A DNA stretch of 64,000 bases from Sesamum alatum (GCA_034509735.1 JACGWO010000005.1:12231692-12295691); one strand, 5' to 3'. Counted from the stretch's first letter, positions 1 to 11,597 are shown. The notes: generated by a model from the sequence alone, not told the origin. Translations and numbers: made by a program.

Positions 1-236
1 ATATCCAAATAATATTCATCAAAAATTAATAATTTTGTGTTGGATATGTTTTAAAATTATATTATTTATATAAATTACAATAAATAAACAGAAAAATAAA
101 TTTTTTATGTTTAAATATATAATTACTTGCATATTATCTAAATAAATTACAGTAAATAAATATAAAAAAAGCATAATTAAATTAATCTATTATATTAAAT
201 TTACCACACAAAAAATAAATAAAACAATAGGAAAAA
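1..236. other. AT-rich sequence, no gene seen
   Basis: Strongly AT-rich stretch with short A/T runs. No coding potential, RNA gene or element end is recognisable. It lies between the window edge and a GC-rich repeat block. Confidence 0.6.
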
Positions 237-417
237 ATGGGGCGACGGCACTGGGCGACAGGCCGTCGTCCCCTCACTGGGCGACGGCCGTCGCCCTCCT
301 TTTGCAGGGGGGCCAACAGTCACCCAGATCCAGGGCGACCTCCGTCGCCCTGCAAAAGGGGGCGACCTTTTGGGTCGACGTCGCCGTCGTCCCCAGTGGC
401 GGCGACGTCGCCCAAGT
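237..417. repeat. GC-rich block built from gggcgacg-type repeats
   Basis: An abrupt GC-rich island in AT-rich flanks. The 8-mer gggcgacg and its complement cgtcgccc recur many times in both orientations, including the palindrome ggcgacggccgtcgcc near 282-297, so the strand could fold back on itself. An open frame of 61 codons runs through it, but it is made only of the repeated motif, so I do not call it a gene. It may be an internal repeat of a transposon whose ends I cannot place. Confidence 0.6.
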
Positions 418-707
418 TTTAATATATATGTATATGTATTTTATATATATGTAACTATATATAAATATATAATATATTTTTAAATTTTCTTAAAATCTGG
501 ACCATTCATTTTACATCGTTCAAGATCAACGGTTAATAACGCAAGGTATAACGGGCAAATAGGTAAAAAATTTAACACCGTTAGTGTCAACTAACGATAA
601 GGGAGAGTGTGCATTATTTCCAAAAACATGGGGTTTTTTTTGCCTATATTTTTAACACGGGGGGTTTTAGTTGAATTTTAAAAATACAGGGGGGTTTTAT
701 GCAATTA
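418..707. other. Unclassified transposon-like flank with ggggttttt tracts
   Basis: AT-rich, then three spaced tracts of the ggggtttt type at about 630-700 ending in gcaattatccc. Such tracts are common near the ends of dispersed plant repeats, but no terminal repeat or target duplication can be fixed. The sequence stops where similarity to the Copia A leader begins, near 708, so it may be an insertion that truncated that leader. Confidence 0.35.
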
Positions 708-1244
708 TCCCTTGCAAGAATTAAAAGAAAATAACCTCACTTCTACCTACTCTCATTACAATTGAAAAAGAAACCCCGACAAACACCCCGGGGAGTACAT
801 AATGAGGGAGGAAGAAAGCCTTTTTATTCCACGGCAACCAGAAAGAGAAGGAAATAATAAAATGAGGCACACAGGCCTAACGGAAAATAAACCATACATT
901 CGGTCTAAGGGCTTTGTGATCATCTGTTCGTCAATCTCATTAATACAAATAGCAATTTCACATATCCAAGTAAACATGTTCTTCACATAATTACATGATA
1001 ACCAATATCATACATAGCGAAAATACAAGCAAAATTTCTACACAAGAAATTAAATCATCGGTGCAACCATTGCAATATTTCTTGCTAGGAAATCCTTTCC
1101 TCATTATTAAGACAATATTACATTTTAGGTGGTTCCAAACCAAACCCAAAATAAACTATTTGAACATAATGTTGTTCAGAAAATATGCAGAAAATAAATA
1201 AAAAAAAACCCAAAATTAACAATTCGGAAAAATAATATAAAGAC

Positions 1245-1825
1245 GAAAAAGGGTGACAGCTACCGCCGCCGGCAGTGCCTACCCAGCCGGGTGCACGTGC
1301 GCGGTTGTGCGTGCAAGTAGCCACTTGCCTACGAGCGCTATGAATGAACGTCCCACCCTAGCTGGCAGGCCGCCAGGCGGCGGGCAGAAGCCTCATGCGC
1401 GTGCGCACCCCTGGAGCCCAACGCCTGGCGGTCGTGCGTGGGCATGGGCAGCCCAGCCCATCGCCTGCGCGTGCTGGGCGTGCTGTCCGGGCTCTCGCGT
1501 TCAGGCTTCCTCTGTTTGTGCGCTAGCCTGGCCGCTACCCAACGCGCAGTTGTGACTGGTGCGCGCGCAGGCTCCATTGCCTGCACGCGCGCCTAGCCGA
1601 GCTCCCTGTGTGCGCAGCCAACAGGTCGCGCATCTGTTGATCGCACGCGCAATGGCCGGGCGTCAGTGCGCAGGCTAGAGCCCGTGCGAGCAACGACAAC
1701 CCATCTGCCGATCTGCACGTACTGTGCGCGCCTGGCCGGGCGGCTGTGCCAGGCTCCACTGCCTGCGCGCGCGCCTGGCAGTGCGCATCGTGCGTGCGGT
1801 CAGCCGTTGGTTGCCGCCGTCCCTG
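1245..1825. repeat. CpG-rich leader island of element A
   Basis: About 580 bp of GC-rich sequence packed with gcgcgc, tgcgtgc and cctggccgg words, inside an otherwise AT-rich leader. A block of about 60 bp around caggctccattgcctg (near 1569) recurs at about 1750 (caggctccactgcctg), so part of it is internally duplicated. A shorter, related CG-rich stretch sits at the same place in element C (about 48130-48330) but is missing from element B. Several open frames of 60-100 codons cross it on both strands, which is typical of stop-poor GC-rich DNA and not evidence of genes. Confidence 0.6.
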
Positions 1826-2031
1826 ATTTTTATTTTTGTCATTTATTTTCTACACGTTTTCCAATCAACCAAGAATATAATCCAAGAACGATATGAATTC
1901 CATGATCAATATTTCTAGTGCAAAATTAACACGATAGACGATAATATACGACATGCTTTAATATAGAAATAAAGCTCACGTAACGCATGCTTATACATAT
2001 ATAGCATATAAAACCGTAGGCCTATACACCG

Positions 2032-2048
2032 AACCGGCTCTGATACCA
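2032..2048 (-). promoter_or_regulatory. Primer binding site of element A
   Basis: Read on the minus strand this is tggtatcagagccggtt, matching the initiator tRNA-Met primer site used by most plant Copia elements. One base separates it from the LTR end at 2050. It fixes the element's orientation: transcription runs leftward. Confidence 0.85.
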
Positions 2049-2049
2049 C

Positions 2050-4078
2050 TGTGACGAAACATGGATCGTCCCGGGAGAGGGCGCGTGCGGAAGCGCGATG
2101 TATTAAAACATAAACGTAAAGTATACATGCATAAAATAATGGAATTAAAGAACCGATCAAGGGGTGTTCCCTTGAATCTCCTGGGCGTTTGGTGTATCTC
2201 ATGAACAAAATGCAAATAAGCATGCTAGATTTTATGGACGCCATAGGGTTGGAAGGAAAGAAAACGCTACAACCGTCACTTACCCGTTGTAGACTTTTTC
2301 ATTCGGCTACACGCGCTATTCCACGTTTTGCCACCAAGATCCCAACGTAGGAATCCTCTAAATCGTCCACGTAATTCATTGGATCTTGATTCCATCGTGC
2401 TAGCAAGATATAAAGAGGAAAATGAGAAAACAATCGACCAAACGCTATTAGTTAACATGATCGACTGTTCAAGTGTTCCCTTGTATCAAAGACAAGATAA
2501 CATGAGAGCTCTTTTGAGGTGATGAGAGAGAAATGGACGAGAGAGATAGAGAGGGGGCGGCGGTGGTGTGGGTAGGTGTTAGATGAGAGAGTTGTAGAGA
2601 TTAGTGTGTGTGCTTGAGTATTTATAAGGAAGTGGTTTTCCTAATCCAACTCAAACTCTTCCAAAGAGGCACACTATACACAACTAGGACTTTGCCCTAG
2701 TCAAGTCCTAGTCAACCTAGGGTTTGATTAAGTTAAACTTAATCCTAGCCCTTTATCTCATCTAGCCCCAAGATTCGATCTCGTCTGTCCATCCTTTGAT
2801 GGGCTTTATGGAATGGAATTATAAATTATATTTAAATAGTCTAACAATTCCTAATAGGCTTGTAGTAAATATCAAATAAATACTTAAGCCCAAAATTAAT
2901 ATTTCCTTCTTAAAGACGGAAATAACCCTTCTCTTAATTCATAAATCTAATTCATGAATCAAGCCTAATTAATCCAATTAATATTTAAAGGATTGACGCT
3001 CCAAAAGAGAACCAATTTAATGTAATTAAATTGTTCGATCTCCCGAAATTAATTCCAAATTAATTCCTTCGTTTCTGGTGAATTGTGTGTGACTTTTTAG
3101 GTTCACCTTCAGCTAGACTTGGGCGAATATCTAATCATCACATGATAAGAATTTGTCCGCCACCATGAGTGGCCGTCTAGCAGCGGTCCATGCCACTAGA
3201 GGCTAGATGAAATTATAGCGTGAACATTTAGGTTCTCGAATGTGTATGAGCATGGTCCTTCCGTCTACTATCTCATAGCTATAGTCTAGGGAATGTATCT
3301 TAGACGTCAGTACCCATTCTTGACTTAAGCCTATACTCGTTCACCCACTAAAACGTCACTGGGATCCCATCCCACTGTTCAGTCACTATGGCCACTGATT
3401 TTATAGAGGACAAGTCTCAGAATGTAAGTGAGATACTACTGTTAACCGTTTGACAGGAGACGGATTCTGTCTTGGGACTCACCGTCCACACTACACATCT
3501 TAACTGCACTAGATAGAGCTTATAGCAACCAAGTCTTTCGACGTTGGTAGCCTTTTCTTAAACTTAAGATACAGACATAGTGTGCATGTGATTGTTGTAG
3601 TCCCTCAAGTCCGAGGACTAATCTCGTACCATTGGAACCGGAATACTAGTCATGCTGATCAACACACTCAAGGTCTCCCATATGACGATTCCCCCGAGTC
3701 ACCTCAATCAGCCAGGACTGAGCTGGCTAACCCACTAATATTGCATGGACTATCCTTGTCACTTGTCGATGAAATGCGACTGCAATTATTTAGTGCAAGT
3801 CTCAAATGGATCCTCGATACCCAATCTCGAGGTCCTTCACTTGGAGTATTTCAAACACATTCACAGATGTTGGTTTCATGACTGCCAACCTATATGCAGT
3901 CTAGCTTCTTGAATTAACATTTTTGGTCTGTAGGCTTTGCTTGTGTATTGAACAATTATAATTATAAATGCCGTAACTGAACATCACTTTTATTCAGAAT
4001 TAATTATTTATACCACAAATGTTTGAAACAGGTTACATAAGCTTAACTAGATTGGTTTCATGGTCACCTATTCTAACA
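2050..4078 (-). mobile_element. 5' LTR of Copia element A (2,029 bp)
   Basis: On the minus strand it starts tgttagaataggtgacca (4078 downward) and ends gtcaca next to the primer site, giving TG...CA ends. It shares long blocks with the other LTRs here, including the gtgtgtgactntttaggttcacc box at about 3083-3122 and the gccgtctagca box near 3170. A TATA-like box lies at 2618-2630. The open frames inside it (for example 3582-3881) are chance frames in an LTR. Its right edge interrupts another LTR in the opposite orientation that begins at 4079, so A was inserted into element F. Confidence 0.85.
2618..2630 (-). promoter_or_regulatory. TATA-like box in LTR A
   Basis: On the minus strand ccttataaatact. 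The position in the LTR, followed downstream by a GA-rich stretch, fits a U3 promoter driving leftward transcription of element A. This is inference from position and motif only. Confidence 0.5.
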
Positions 4079-4904
4079 CGGACGCCCAATTTCATACCCT
4101 AGACTAAAGCCGGGAGATGGTAGACAGAAGGACCGTACCCGTACGAAATCGAGAGCCTAAATGTTCACGCTAACATTCACCTAGTCTCTAGTACCATGCA
4201 CCGTTGCTAGACGGCCACCCATGGTAATGGGCTTTTATTGGACACAAGCCCAAGTCTAGCTGAGGGTGAACCTAAAGAGTCACATACAAATCACCAAGGA
4301 GGTGAGGGAATTAACTTGTCAATTTCAGAAGATGATAAATAATTGGATTATGTATGGAATGATCCATTGGATGGATAGGTCGATATTGTATCGGGCCCAC
4401 GGTTAATTGATAGATGGGATTTATCAATTAAAGAGAAATTATGGGTTTCGATCTTTTAATTGAATTAAATTGGATTTAATTCTTGGGCTTATTGTAATTG
4501 GATTACGATAAGGCCCGGTCCGTTAAATTTTGGCCCAAGAAGCAAGTTAAATCTACTTTTGAAGAAGGGAGAAGTTGAACTCCTCCCATAAGTGGAAGGG
4601 GGCAATTTTGGCTCCTCCTTGGAGCACAAAATCAACCCTAAGGCCCTGTTGGAGGATAGTTGACTTGTCCTTTTGGAAAGGGACAGATCAACTCCAATCA
4701 AGCCTCCTTTACTTGGTATTATTTTATCATACCTTGTAAAGTGGTAGGTTTAATTTAAGATTAATGGGATTGACTGGGATGTATCTAGACATCCCTTGGA
4801 TGAACCTAGACACATTCCAATAATCACATTAATATTGTATATATATGTGCATATACATATTCACCAACATAATGTAGGGATTTGTATATATATGTGCATA
4901 TACA
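4079..4904 (+). mobile_element. Truncated 5' LTR of Copia element F
   Basis: The sequence starts mid-LTR at gacgcccaatttcatacc and matches the plus-strand LTRs E (from about 51350) and G (from about 57690) through the accatgg...ggcc box, the caagtctagctgagggtgaacc box (about 4249-4287) and the TATA-rich tgtatatatatgtgc. The left half is replaced by inserted element A and should lie left of the window. The right end stops at the TATA region. R, U5, primer site and nearly all of gag are deleted, and pol follows directly at 4905. A 22-bp direct repeat (4836-4857 and 4883-4904) marks the deletion edge. Confidence 0.75.
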
Positions 4905-5995
4905 GGGATTGCCCCAAGTTCCTCTCCAAACAAGGTATGTTTGTTATTGAATTAACATGATTACTAACTCTGCTTTTTGGGTATTGGATACATGCTCTAG
5001 AGCTCACATCTGCAATAACTTGCAGGTGCTGGAAATAAGCAAAAGGCTAAGTAAAGACGAGGTGTTCCTAAAGCTTTGTGATGGCAAGGTCGTTGTTGCT
5101 GAAGTTGTAGGAACCGTTAGCTTAGTAGTTCTGATCATGTTAGGCTAAAACTAAAGGAATGTTACTTTGTACCTAGCATGATCAAAAATATCATTTTCAA
5201 TCCATTGTTAGACAATAATGATTTTGATTTTTTTATTAATAAAAATTGCTTTTACTTGATGAAATATGGATCTTCTCATCTGCTAGGTAAACTTAACAAT
5301 GGCATTTACATTATGCAAAAGTCTGATTGGATTATGACTGCTCAGAACAAACGTAAATTAGATGATTCTAAAAACGCAAAGATGTGGCATGCAAGGCTAG
5401 GTCACATCTCTGAAAATAGGATTAAGAGGTTGGTAGATTCAAATAGTCTAGAAATAGACAATTTGGACGACCTACCAGCCTGTGATCCCTATCTAAAAGA
5501 AAAAATGACCAAGAAGCCCTTTGTTGGACAAAGCACGCTTGCCACCGGTCTATTGGATTTAATCCATTCAAACGTCTGTGGGCTATTGAATACTCAAGCC
5601 AGAGGAGTGTTATCCTACTTCATAACTTTCACGGATGATCACTCACAGTATGGTTGTTTACCTGATGAGGTACAAGTCTGAAGCCTTTGTGAGGTTCAAG
5701 GAGTTTAGACTTGAACTTGAGAACCAAACTGATCGCAAAATTAAAGCCCTTCGGTCAGACCGAGGTGATTAGTATCTAAGTGGTGAATTTGGATTATCTA
5801 AAAAAAATGGTATTATTTCTCAATGGACGTTGAATGACGTCTCTAAAAGTAGGAATCGAACTCTATTAGACATGGTCCGATCCATGATGAGTTTTACCGA
5901 ATTGCCCTTGTCCTTCTGGGGATATGCGCTTGAGACGGCAACTAAGTTGTTGAACATAGCGCTATAGGCAGTGGCCCAAACGCCATATGAGATAT
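4905..5995 (+). pseudogene. Decayed Copia pol of element F: protease and integrase
   Basis: This would encode the aspartic protease and integrase of a Ty1/Copia element. It begins just after the gag zinc knuckle (NCLKLLSKQ equivalent). The protease motif is changed from DTG to DTC (WVLDTCSRAHICNN at about 4978). A GAG-pre-integrase segment WHARLGHISENRIKRL lies near 5385. The integrase core follows, with ITFTDDHSQYG near 5625 and the second catalytic region at about 5755-5790 broken by a stop (GD*YLS). Several frameshifts and stops make it non-functional. Best relative in the window is element D on the other strand. Confidence 0.85.
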
Positions 5996-7290
5996 GGCAC
6001 GACAAGCCTGCTTCCTACAAGTACTTGAAAGTATGGGGTTACCCTGCATACATCAAGAGGCTAGTAGGATACAAACTACAATCGTGGTCTAGTTTCTATA
6101 GGTTCATGGGTTATCCAAAAGAAAATATGGGATATTACTTTTTTGACCCCTCTGAGAAAAAAGGTGTTTGTCTCGAGGAACATAGTTTTTCTGGAAAAGG
6201 GTTTTCTGGCGATACCCATCGCGATGAACTGCTTCTTGAGGAATCAAGCGATGCACCTCAATTGTTAGTGGCGACATCGTCTACACCCACCGTTCTCACT
6301 GATAATATTCCAGTCCTCTGTAGGTCAGCAAGAGTGCCACAACCTCCTGAGAGGTATGGCTTCTTAGGTGTGATCGATCAATTGGATATTGATCCAAAGA
6401 AGTACGGATCGGACATTGATTCAAAAAAGTGGTTTGAGACCATGAGATCCGAAATGGACTCCAAAAGTTCGAACCAAGTTTGGATGTTAGTGGACCCTCC
6501 CAAAGGTGTCAAACCTGTTGGATGTAAATGGGTATATAAACATAAACTTGGAGCTGATGGGTGGTGACAACCTTCAAGGATAGGCTTGTGACGAAAGGTT
6601 ACACTCAACGACTCGGGGTTGATTTTGAGGAAACTTATTCGCCTGTAGCCATGGCCAAGTCCATTCAGATTATGCTTGCTATAGTTGCATGGTATGACTA
6701 TGAAATATGTCAGATGGATGTGAAACTACATTTCTTAATGGTTATATTGATGAAGAGATCTATATGGATTAGCTAGAGGGTTTCACGGTCGTTGGAGAAG
6801 AGCAGAAGGTATGTCATCTCCAAAGGTCTATCAATGGCCTCAAACAAGCTTCCCGAAGTAGGAATATACATTTTGATGAAGTCATACGGGGTTATAATTT
6901 CATCAAAAACGTCTATGACTCGTTTATATACAAGAAGGTCAGTGAGAGCTCAGTTGTGTTCCTAGTGCTATATGTGGACGACATCTTACTCATTGGGAAT
7001 GATGTTAGATGGCACTAAAGCATGGTTGTTTATTCAATTCTCCATGAAGGGTTTGGGTGAAGCTTCCTACATCCTTGGCATCAAGATCTTTAGGGACAGA
7101 TCTGAAAGGATGTTAAGAATAACCCAAAACTCGTATGTTGAGAAGCTCTTGAAGAGGTTCAAGATGGATAGTCCTAGACGAGGATTCCTTCCTCTGAGGC
7201 ATGGGGTTAAGTTGTCTAAGAAGCACTCTCTCAAGACTGATGAGGAACTTAAAAGGATGAAGGACGTCCCTATGCTTATGTCGTAGGCAG
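5971..7290 (+). pseudogene. Decayed Copia reverse transcriptase of element F
   Basis: This continues pol from integrase C-terminus into reverse transcriptase. Recognisable blocks in order are YLKVWGYPAYIKRL near 6020, WVYKHKLGADGW near 6527, LVTKGYTQRLGVDFEETYSP near 6587, MAKSIQIMLAI near 6650, a damaged QMDVK block near 6710 and the catalytic LYVDDILLIGND near 6968. The frame changes at about 6565, 6770 and 7010, and the text YMD at 6770 runs into a stop. The YVDD aspartates survive, but the protein cannot be made. About 4 kb of matching sequence lies in element D. Confidence 0.85.
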
Positions 7291-7845
7291 CATCCAGTAT
7301 GCAGTATAGTGCACAAGGCCTTACACCTTAAGCGTGACGAGCAGATATCAGGCTTACGCTGGTGAAGCACATTGGACTACGGTGAAGACCATTCTTAAGT
7401 ACCTAAGGAGTACTAAAGATATGTTCTTAGTCTACAACAGTCGAAAGTTTATACTGGAAAGCTATAGCGAGGCTAGCTTCTGGTCTGATGACGATGATGC
7501 CAGGTCTCAATCGGGGTTTGTATTCAAGCTTAACGGTTGAGTGGTAGCTTGGAAGAGTTCCAAGTAGGACACCACAGTTGATTCCACCATGGAAGTGGAA
7601 TACATAGTGACTTCAGAAGCTGGTGCCTAGCATTGTCGACCATGTAGTTATCTTCTTTGATAACAACGAGGCCATAGCACAAGCGAAGGAATAGAGATCT
7701 CATCACCGATCCAAACACATTCTTAGACGCGATCATCTACTTAGAGAGATGGTAGGAAGAGGTGACATTAGGATGGACAGAGTCAACTCAGCAGAAAATA
7801 TGGCAGACCCACTGACTAAGCCCGTATCATAGATTGCTCATTGCG
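7291..7845 (+). pseudogene. Decayed Copia RNase H of element F
   Basis: C-terminal pol domain that would remove RNA from the RNA:DNA hybrid. Blocks seen: SRYQAYAGEAHW near 7338, LKYLRSTKDMFLVYN near 7395, a DASF-like EASFWSDDDDARSQSGFVFKLNG near 7470, and the C-terminal R-SKHI and GRGDIRMDRVN blocks at about 7705-7795. Stops interrupt at about 7540, 7567 and 7629. A polypurine tract and the 3' LTR follow in the expected order. Confidence 0.8.
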
Positions 7846-7892
7846 CAACATCTTGGGAAGACGGGCTTGAGGCAAATGAGTGATTAGTTTTA

Positions 7893-7907
7893 GGTCAAGT
7901 GCGAGAT
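7893..7907 (+). promoter_or_regulatory. Polypurine tract of element F
   Basis: Sequence ggtcaagtgcgagat directly precedes the LTR start tgttagaata. It matches ggtcaagtgggagat of elements E and D apart from single changes. This is the plus-strand primer for reverse transcription. Confidence 0.7.
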
Positions 7908-9969
7908 TGTTAGAATATGTGACGGAAAAGCCAATTAGATTGGGCATTTGTAATTTATTCTCTGACAATCTCTATGTAATATAATATTTATGTTTTGAAT
8001 AAAAGTGATATTCAATAAATGGAATTTGCTCTTTGTTGTATTTACTGAACTGTGTTAATATTCTGTTAACTTCACAACAAAGCCCACAGACCAAACAGTT
8101 AAATCCAAGAAGTTGTACTCCGCATTAGTTGACAGTTATGAAACCAACTTTTGTGGATTGGTATGAAACATCCCAAGTCGAGGACCTCGAGATAGGGCAT
8201 CGAGGATCCGAGAGAGACTTGCACTAAGGATTGGAGTCGTATTTCATCGACAGGAGATGTAGGTCGTCTATGCAATCTTAGTGGGTTGGTTGGCTAGGTA
8301 ACCGACTGACTGGACTGACTCGCAAGAATCGTTATATGGAAGCCTGTTGAGGCTTGGTCGGTATGACTGGAATTTTCGGCTCCGATAGTACGAGATTAGT
8401 CCTAGGACCTGAGGAACCATGGCAGTTACATGCACATGATGGCTGTAGCTTTGGTTTACGTGCAACATTTGTGTCGAGAGATACGGACGTTATAAGTCTC
8501 ATCTAGTGCAGTTAGAATGTGTAGTGAGCACGACGTGTTCCAGAAAAGAATCCGTCTCCTGTTAGCGTTATGACAATAGTGTCTCCTATACTCTCTGAGA
8601 CCCATTTCCCTTAGAATTTGTAGCCACAGTGACTGAATTAGTGGGATAGGTTTCCTGGTGATGGTTTAGTAGGGTAAACGAGGGACCTCGAGCATTAAGT
8701 ATAGCTGCCTAGTCCAGGATGGGAACCGACGCCCAATTCTATGCTTTAGACTATGGCCGGGAGATGGTGGATGGAAGGACCATACTCGTATGCATTCGGG
8801 AGCCTAAACGTTTATGCCATGTTTCACCTAGTCTATAGTACCATGCACCATTGCTAGATGACCACCCATGGTAACGGGCTACTTCCAAAATTATGGGATA
8901 ATTAGAAATAATTAAATTTAATTTAATTAATCAGTGTTGGACACTACCCTAAGTCTAGCTGATGGTGAACCTAAAGAGTCACAAATGATGGGATCATTTA
9001 TGGAAATAATCCATGGGATGGATTTCCCAAAAGTTTAATTAGTGAGACTAATTGAACTTTAGGTTTTAGCCTTTATGAATTAACTGGAATAATTTATCGG
9101 GCTTAATTCATAAATTCGATTTATGAATTAATGAGAATGAGCTTCCTTTTAATTGGATTAAAAGGATGGAAATTTTATGTTGGGCTTAACCATTAGATTG
9201 GATTTAATATGAACTCCATTGGACCTTTGGTTTATTTAATTGGATTTAAATCAACCCGGTCCATAAAATCCCAAGAGAAATAGATGGTCATGATTTGATC
9301 ATGGGAAAGAAGAAATGAAGGGCCGAGATCCCTCTTTGAAGAGGTTGAACTCGGCCATGAGGTTAAGGTTGAGAAGGGTGTGGCTCTTTTTGGAAGGAAG
9401 CTTCCTAGCAAGTGTGAATGGCTAGGTCATTTAAATACACACAATCCACACAACTCACAACTCTCTCACTCTCTCTCGGCCGCACCACCCTCCTCTCTCT
9501 CTCTCTCTCGTCCATCTCCCTCTCCCTCTCTCCAAGAAATATTCTATTGTTCTTGATTCGATCAAGGAAGAACAACGAGATATCAATCGTGCTAGTTCAT
9601 AGCATTGTGTTGATATCTCATTTCCAATCATTTTCTTGCTAGCACGGGAGAACATTGCAATTCGGTGAATTGCGTGGACTACTTTGGAGGTTCTCTACGT
9701 AGAGGCTTTGGAGGTGTGAACCCCGGGAAACAACAAGTGTAGCCGATCAAGAAAGCTACGAGTGTAAGATCTCTTTATGTTTCTTGCTCGTTTCTTGTTC
9801 CTTTAAATTCTATGGCCTCCATGTTGTAGTTTTTTAACACATGAGATATACTGAATGACCGGGAAGATCAAGGGTACACCCCTTGATCCGGATTTAATAC
9901 GCATTTATTTCTGTTATTGTTTTTATTTTTATGCTTCCGCCGCATTTTCTGGGCCGATCCACACTTTCA
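7908..9969 (+). mobile_element. 3' LTR of Copia element F (2,062 bp)
   Basis: Starts tgttagaatatgtgac after the polypurine tract and ends gggccgatccacactttca, matching the LTR E end gggccgatcctctttccttca. It contains the caagtctagctgatggtgaacc box at 8949-8983. A CT-rich run (about 9450-9535) follows a probable TATA-type tttaaatacac at about 9430. The bases after 9969 (aattggtggtttcaaagc) resemble a decayed primer site, which is odd for a 3' LTR and is treated as a finding. Confidence 0.8.
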
Positions 9970-11342
9970 AATTGGTGGTTTCAAAGCTTGTCTAACAATG
10001 CTTATGCTGAGAAAGATGATCATGAAGAATGTGTTAGTGATGTGTAATTTAGTGAACATGATTTGAAAAACTTCAATAATTTGTAGTACTTAAATTGATT
10101 CTCGGGTCAAGTGGGTCTGACCTGTTGGGCCAAATTTGGGACTCGGGCAGGGGTGGGGCCAGAACATTTCGGGGAAGGGTCTCAAATCCAAGACGGAGTT
10201 GTGCTGCGGGTTTGGGTCCACCTAAGGGTGTAAACAATGCTCAGCCAAAATTTTGAGGCTCGATATTAAACTCGAGTAAACTGTTTCACGCTCGAGCTTG
10301 CGAACTGCGCTCACGAGCTCAAGCTCGTTACGCAGTCTCTTATTTTTGACTTGTTACCATTTTCTAATAAAATTTATTATTATAAATAATAATATTAAAT
10401 ATTAATTATAATAAGCATTAAAAAATATATGGTAGAATAGTTTTGATGCAAGCAAAAAGTAGCCCGTCCAAAACAAGTCCAATTCGAGGTCTTTGGGTTG
10501 AGGTTTTTGTAAGCCTTAGAAAGGGGATCTTTAAAGAATATGCTACCACTCCAACACTCAAGTTAGTAATCTGTCGCAATAAAATAATTACAAGAAATTA
10601 AGAACTAAGATGAGCAATGTTGCGAGAATTAGTATAATCGTCTGCAAGGTTGCTTTCGTGTGCTAGTGTCAAAATATCATATTTTTTTCCCTATTAGTGA
10701 AGTAGGAGGTGTATTTATAACCATCTCCTTTAGCAATTGGGAGAAGTCTGACTTCCATTTGATTAAAAATATTAGTACGAAATAAACTATTTCAATTACA
10801 TATGCTGATTCAAGTTTGAAGTTGCAATGAAGTCATTTGGAAATTGTCAGATTGAAGTCTCCACTTTAAAATTATAATTGGTCAACCTAATTTGAAATAC
10901 AAATAGGTGACCTTTGAGACTGATCATATTAAAAGAAATTTTGTAGGGTAAAATTTATATCCTATTGTAGTGAAGTTGATAAAATACCTATATATTGATA
11001 ATATAGCCTAATAAATCATGCATGAGACCCACTCTCCACCATAAATTAATAGAGTGAGTCACTTGTTAAAAAAATAGATAGCCAAACAATAATTAATTTT
11101 AGTTTTATTAATAAATAAGAATTAAATTTTACTTGAATTGATTAATGCGGTGCTATGAATACACATAATAGGTTGGATAAGTGCGGAATTGGTTTACATT
11201 CTTTTCTTTACTTAATGTTGTTCGCAATTATAAAATTAGAGCATAAAATTTAGAATGCAAAGTAAACATCAACATAACAATAAAAAAAGTACTTTTAAAA
11301 ATGTAAAAAATATTGTATTTACAAAGGCAAAATATTATAAAA
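9970..11342. other. Non-coding sequence with a gagctc-rich patch
   Basis: No gene recognised. The first 50 bases resemble a degraded Copia primer site and leader. Around 10230-10330 is a patch of repeated gctcgag/gagctc words (aaactcgagtaaac, cacgctcgagcttgcg, cacgagctcaagctcg), a composition often seen near the ends of small plant DNA transposons. I cannot define its borders. The remainder is AT-rich. Confidence 0.4.
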
Positions 11343-11594
11343 CACTACAAGAAAGTTCAATAGCAACGAAAAAAATTAGCGTCAAACTACACGTTAATTT
11401 ACAATATATAAGACAAGAAATTTACTTGCTAAAACTTAGGAACAAAAATTTACTTGCTCTCGAACTTAGCAACGAATTGTTTAATTTATATATCAAATGG
11501 TGTATATTAGTAACGAAAAATTTACTTGGTAATTAGCTCGAGCTGATTTAAGCATCAAATGTTTTCATAGTTATCAAGCTATTTTCTTGTAGTC
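11343..11594. mobile_element. Miniature CACTA-type element (252 bp)
   Basis: The left end is cactacaagaaag and the right end cttgtagtc, an imperfect terminal inverted repeat of En/Spm type (the last base is c instead of the expected g). It is flanked by aaa on both sides (11340-11342 and 11595-11597), the 3-bp duplication expected for the superfamily, though AAA is easy to find by chance in AT-rich DNA. Inside, the words agcaacgaaaaa and aacgaaaaattta recur, like subterminal transposase-binding repeats. A 93-codon frame overlapping it is not coding. Confidence 0.6.
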
Positions 11595-11597
11595 AAA

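Larger units (their letters stand above)
708..2049 (-). mobile_element. 5' leader of Ty1/Copia element A
   Basis: Untranslated leader between the 5' LTR (2050-4078) and the lost gag of a minus-strand Copia element. It is recognised by similarity to the leaders of elements B (about 36950-37530) and C (about 47560-48616). Shared blocks include the tctactctcattaca segment (here about 745-760), the ggggagtacat segment (about 788-800) and the tract just inside the primer site. It contains a GC-rich segment at about 1245-1825. No gag start is present, because the element is cut at the left by unrelated sequence. Confidence 0.7.

Noticed and set aside
1253..1759. Several 74-100-codon frames on both strands
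   Set aside because: They cross the CpG-rich leader island, where few stops are expected. All are low complexity (Ala, Arg, Pro).
3582..3881. 99-codon frame on the plus strand
   Set aside because: It lies wholly inside LTR A, and similar frames occur at matching places of other LTRs (52492-52860, 39198-39416). These are chance frames in a non-coding repeat.
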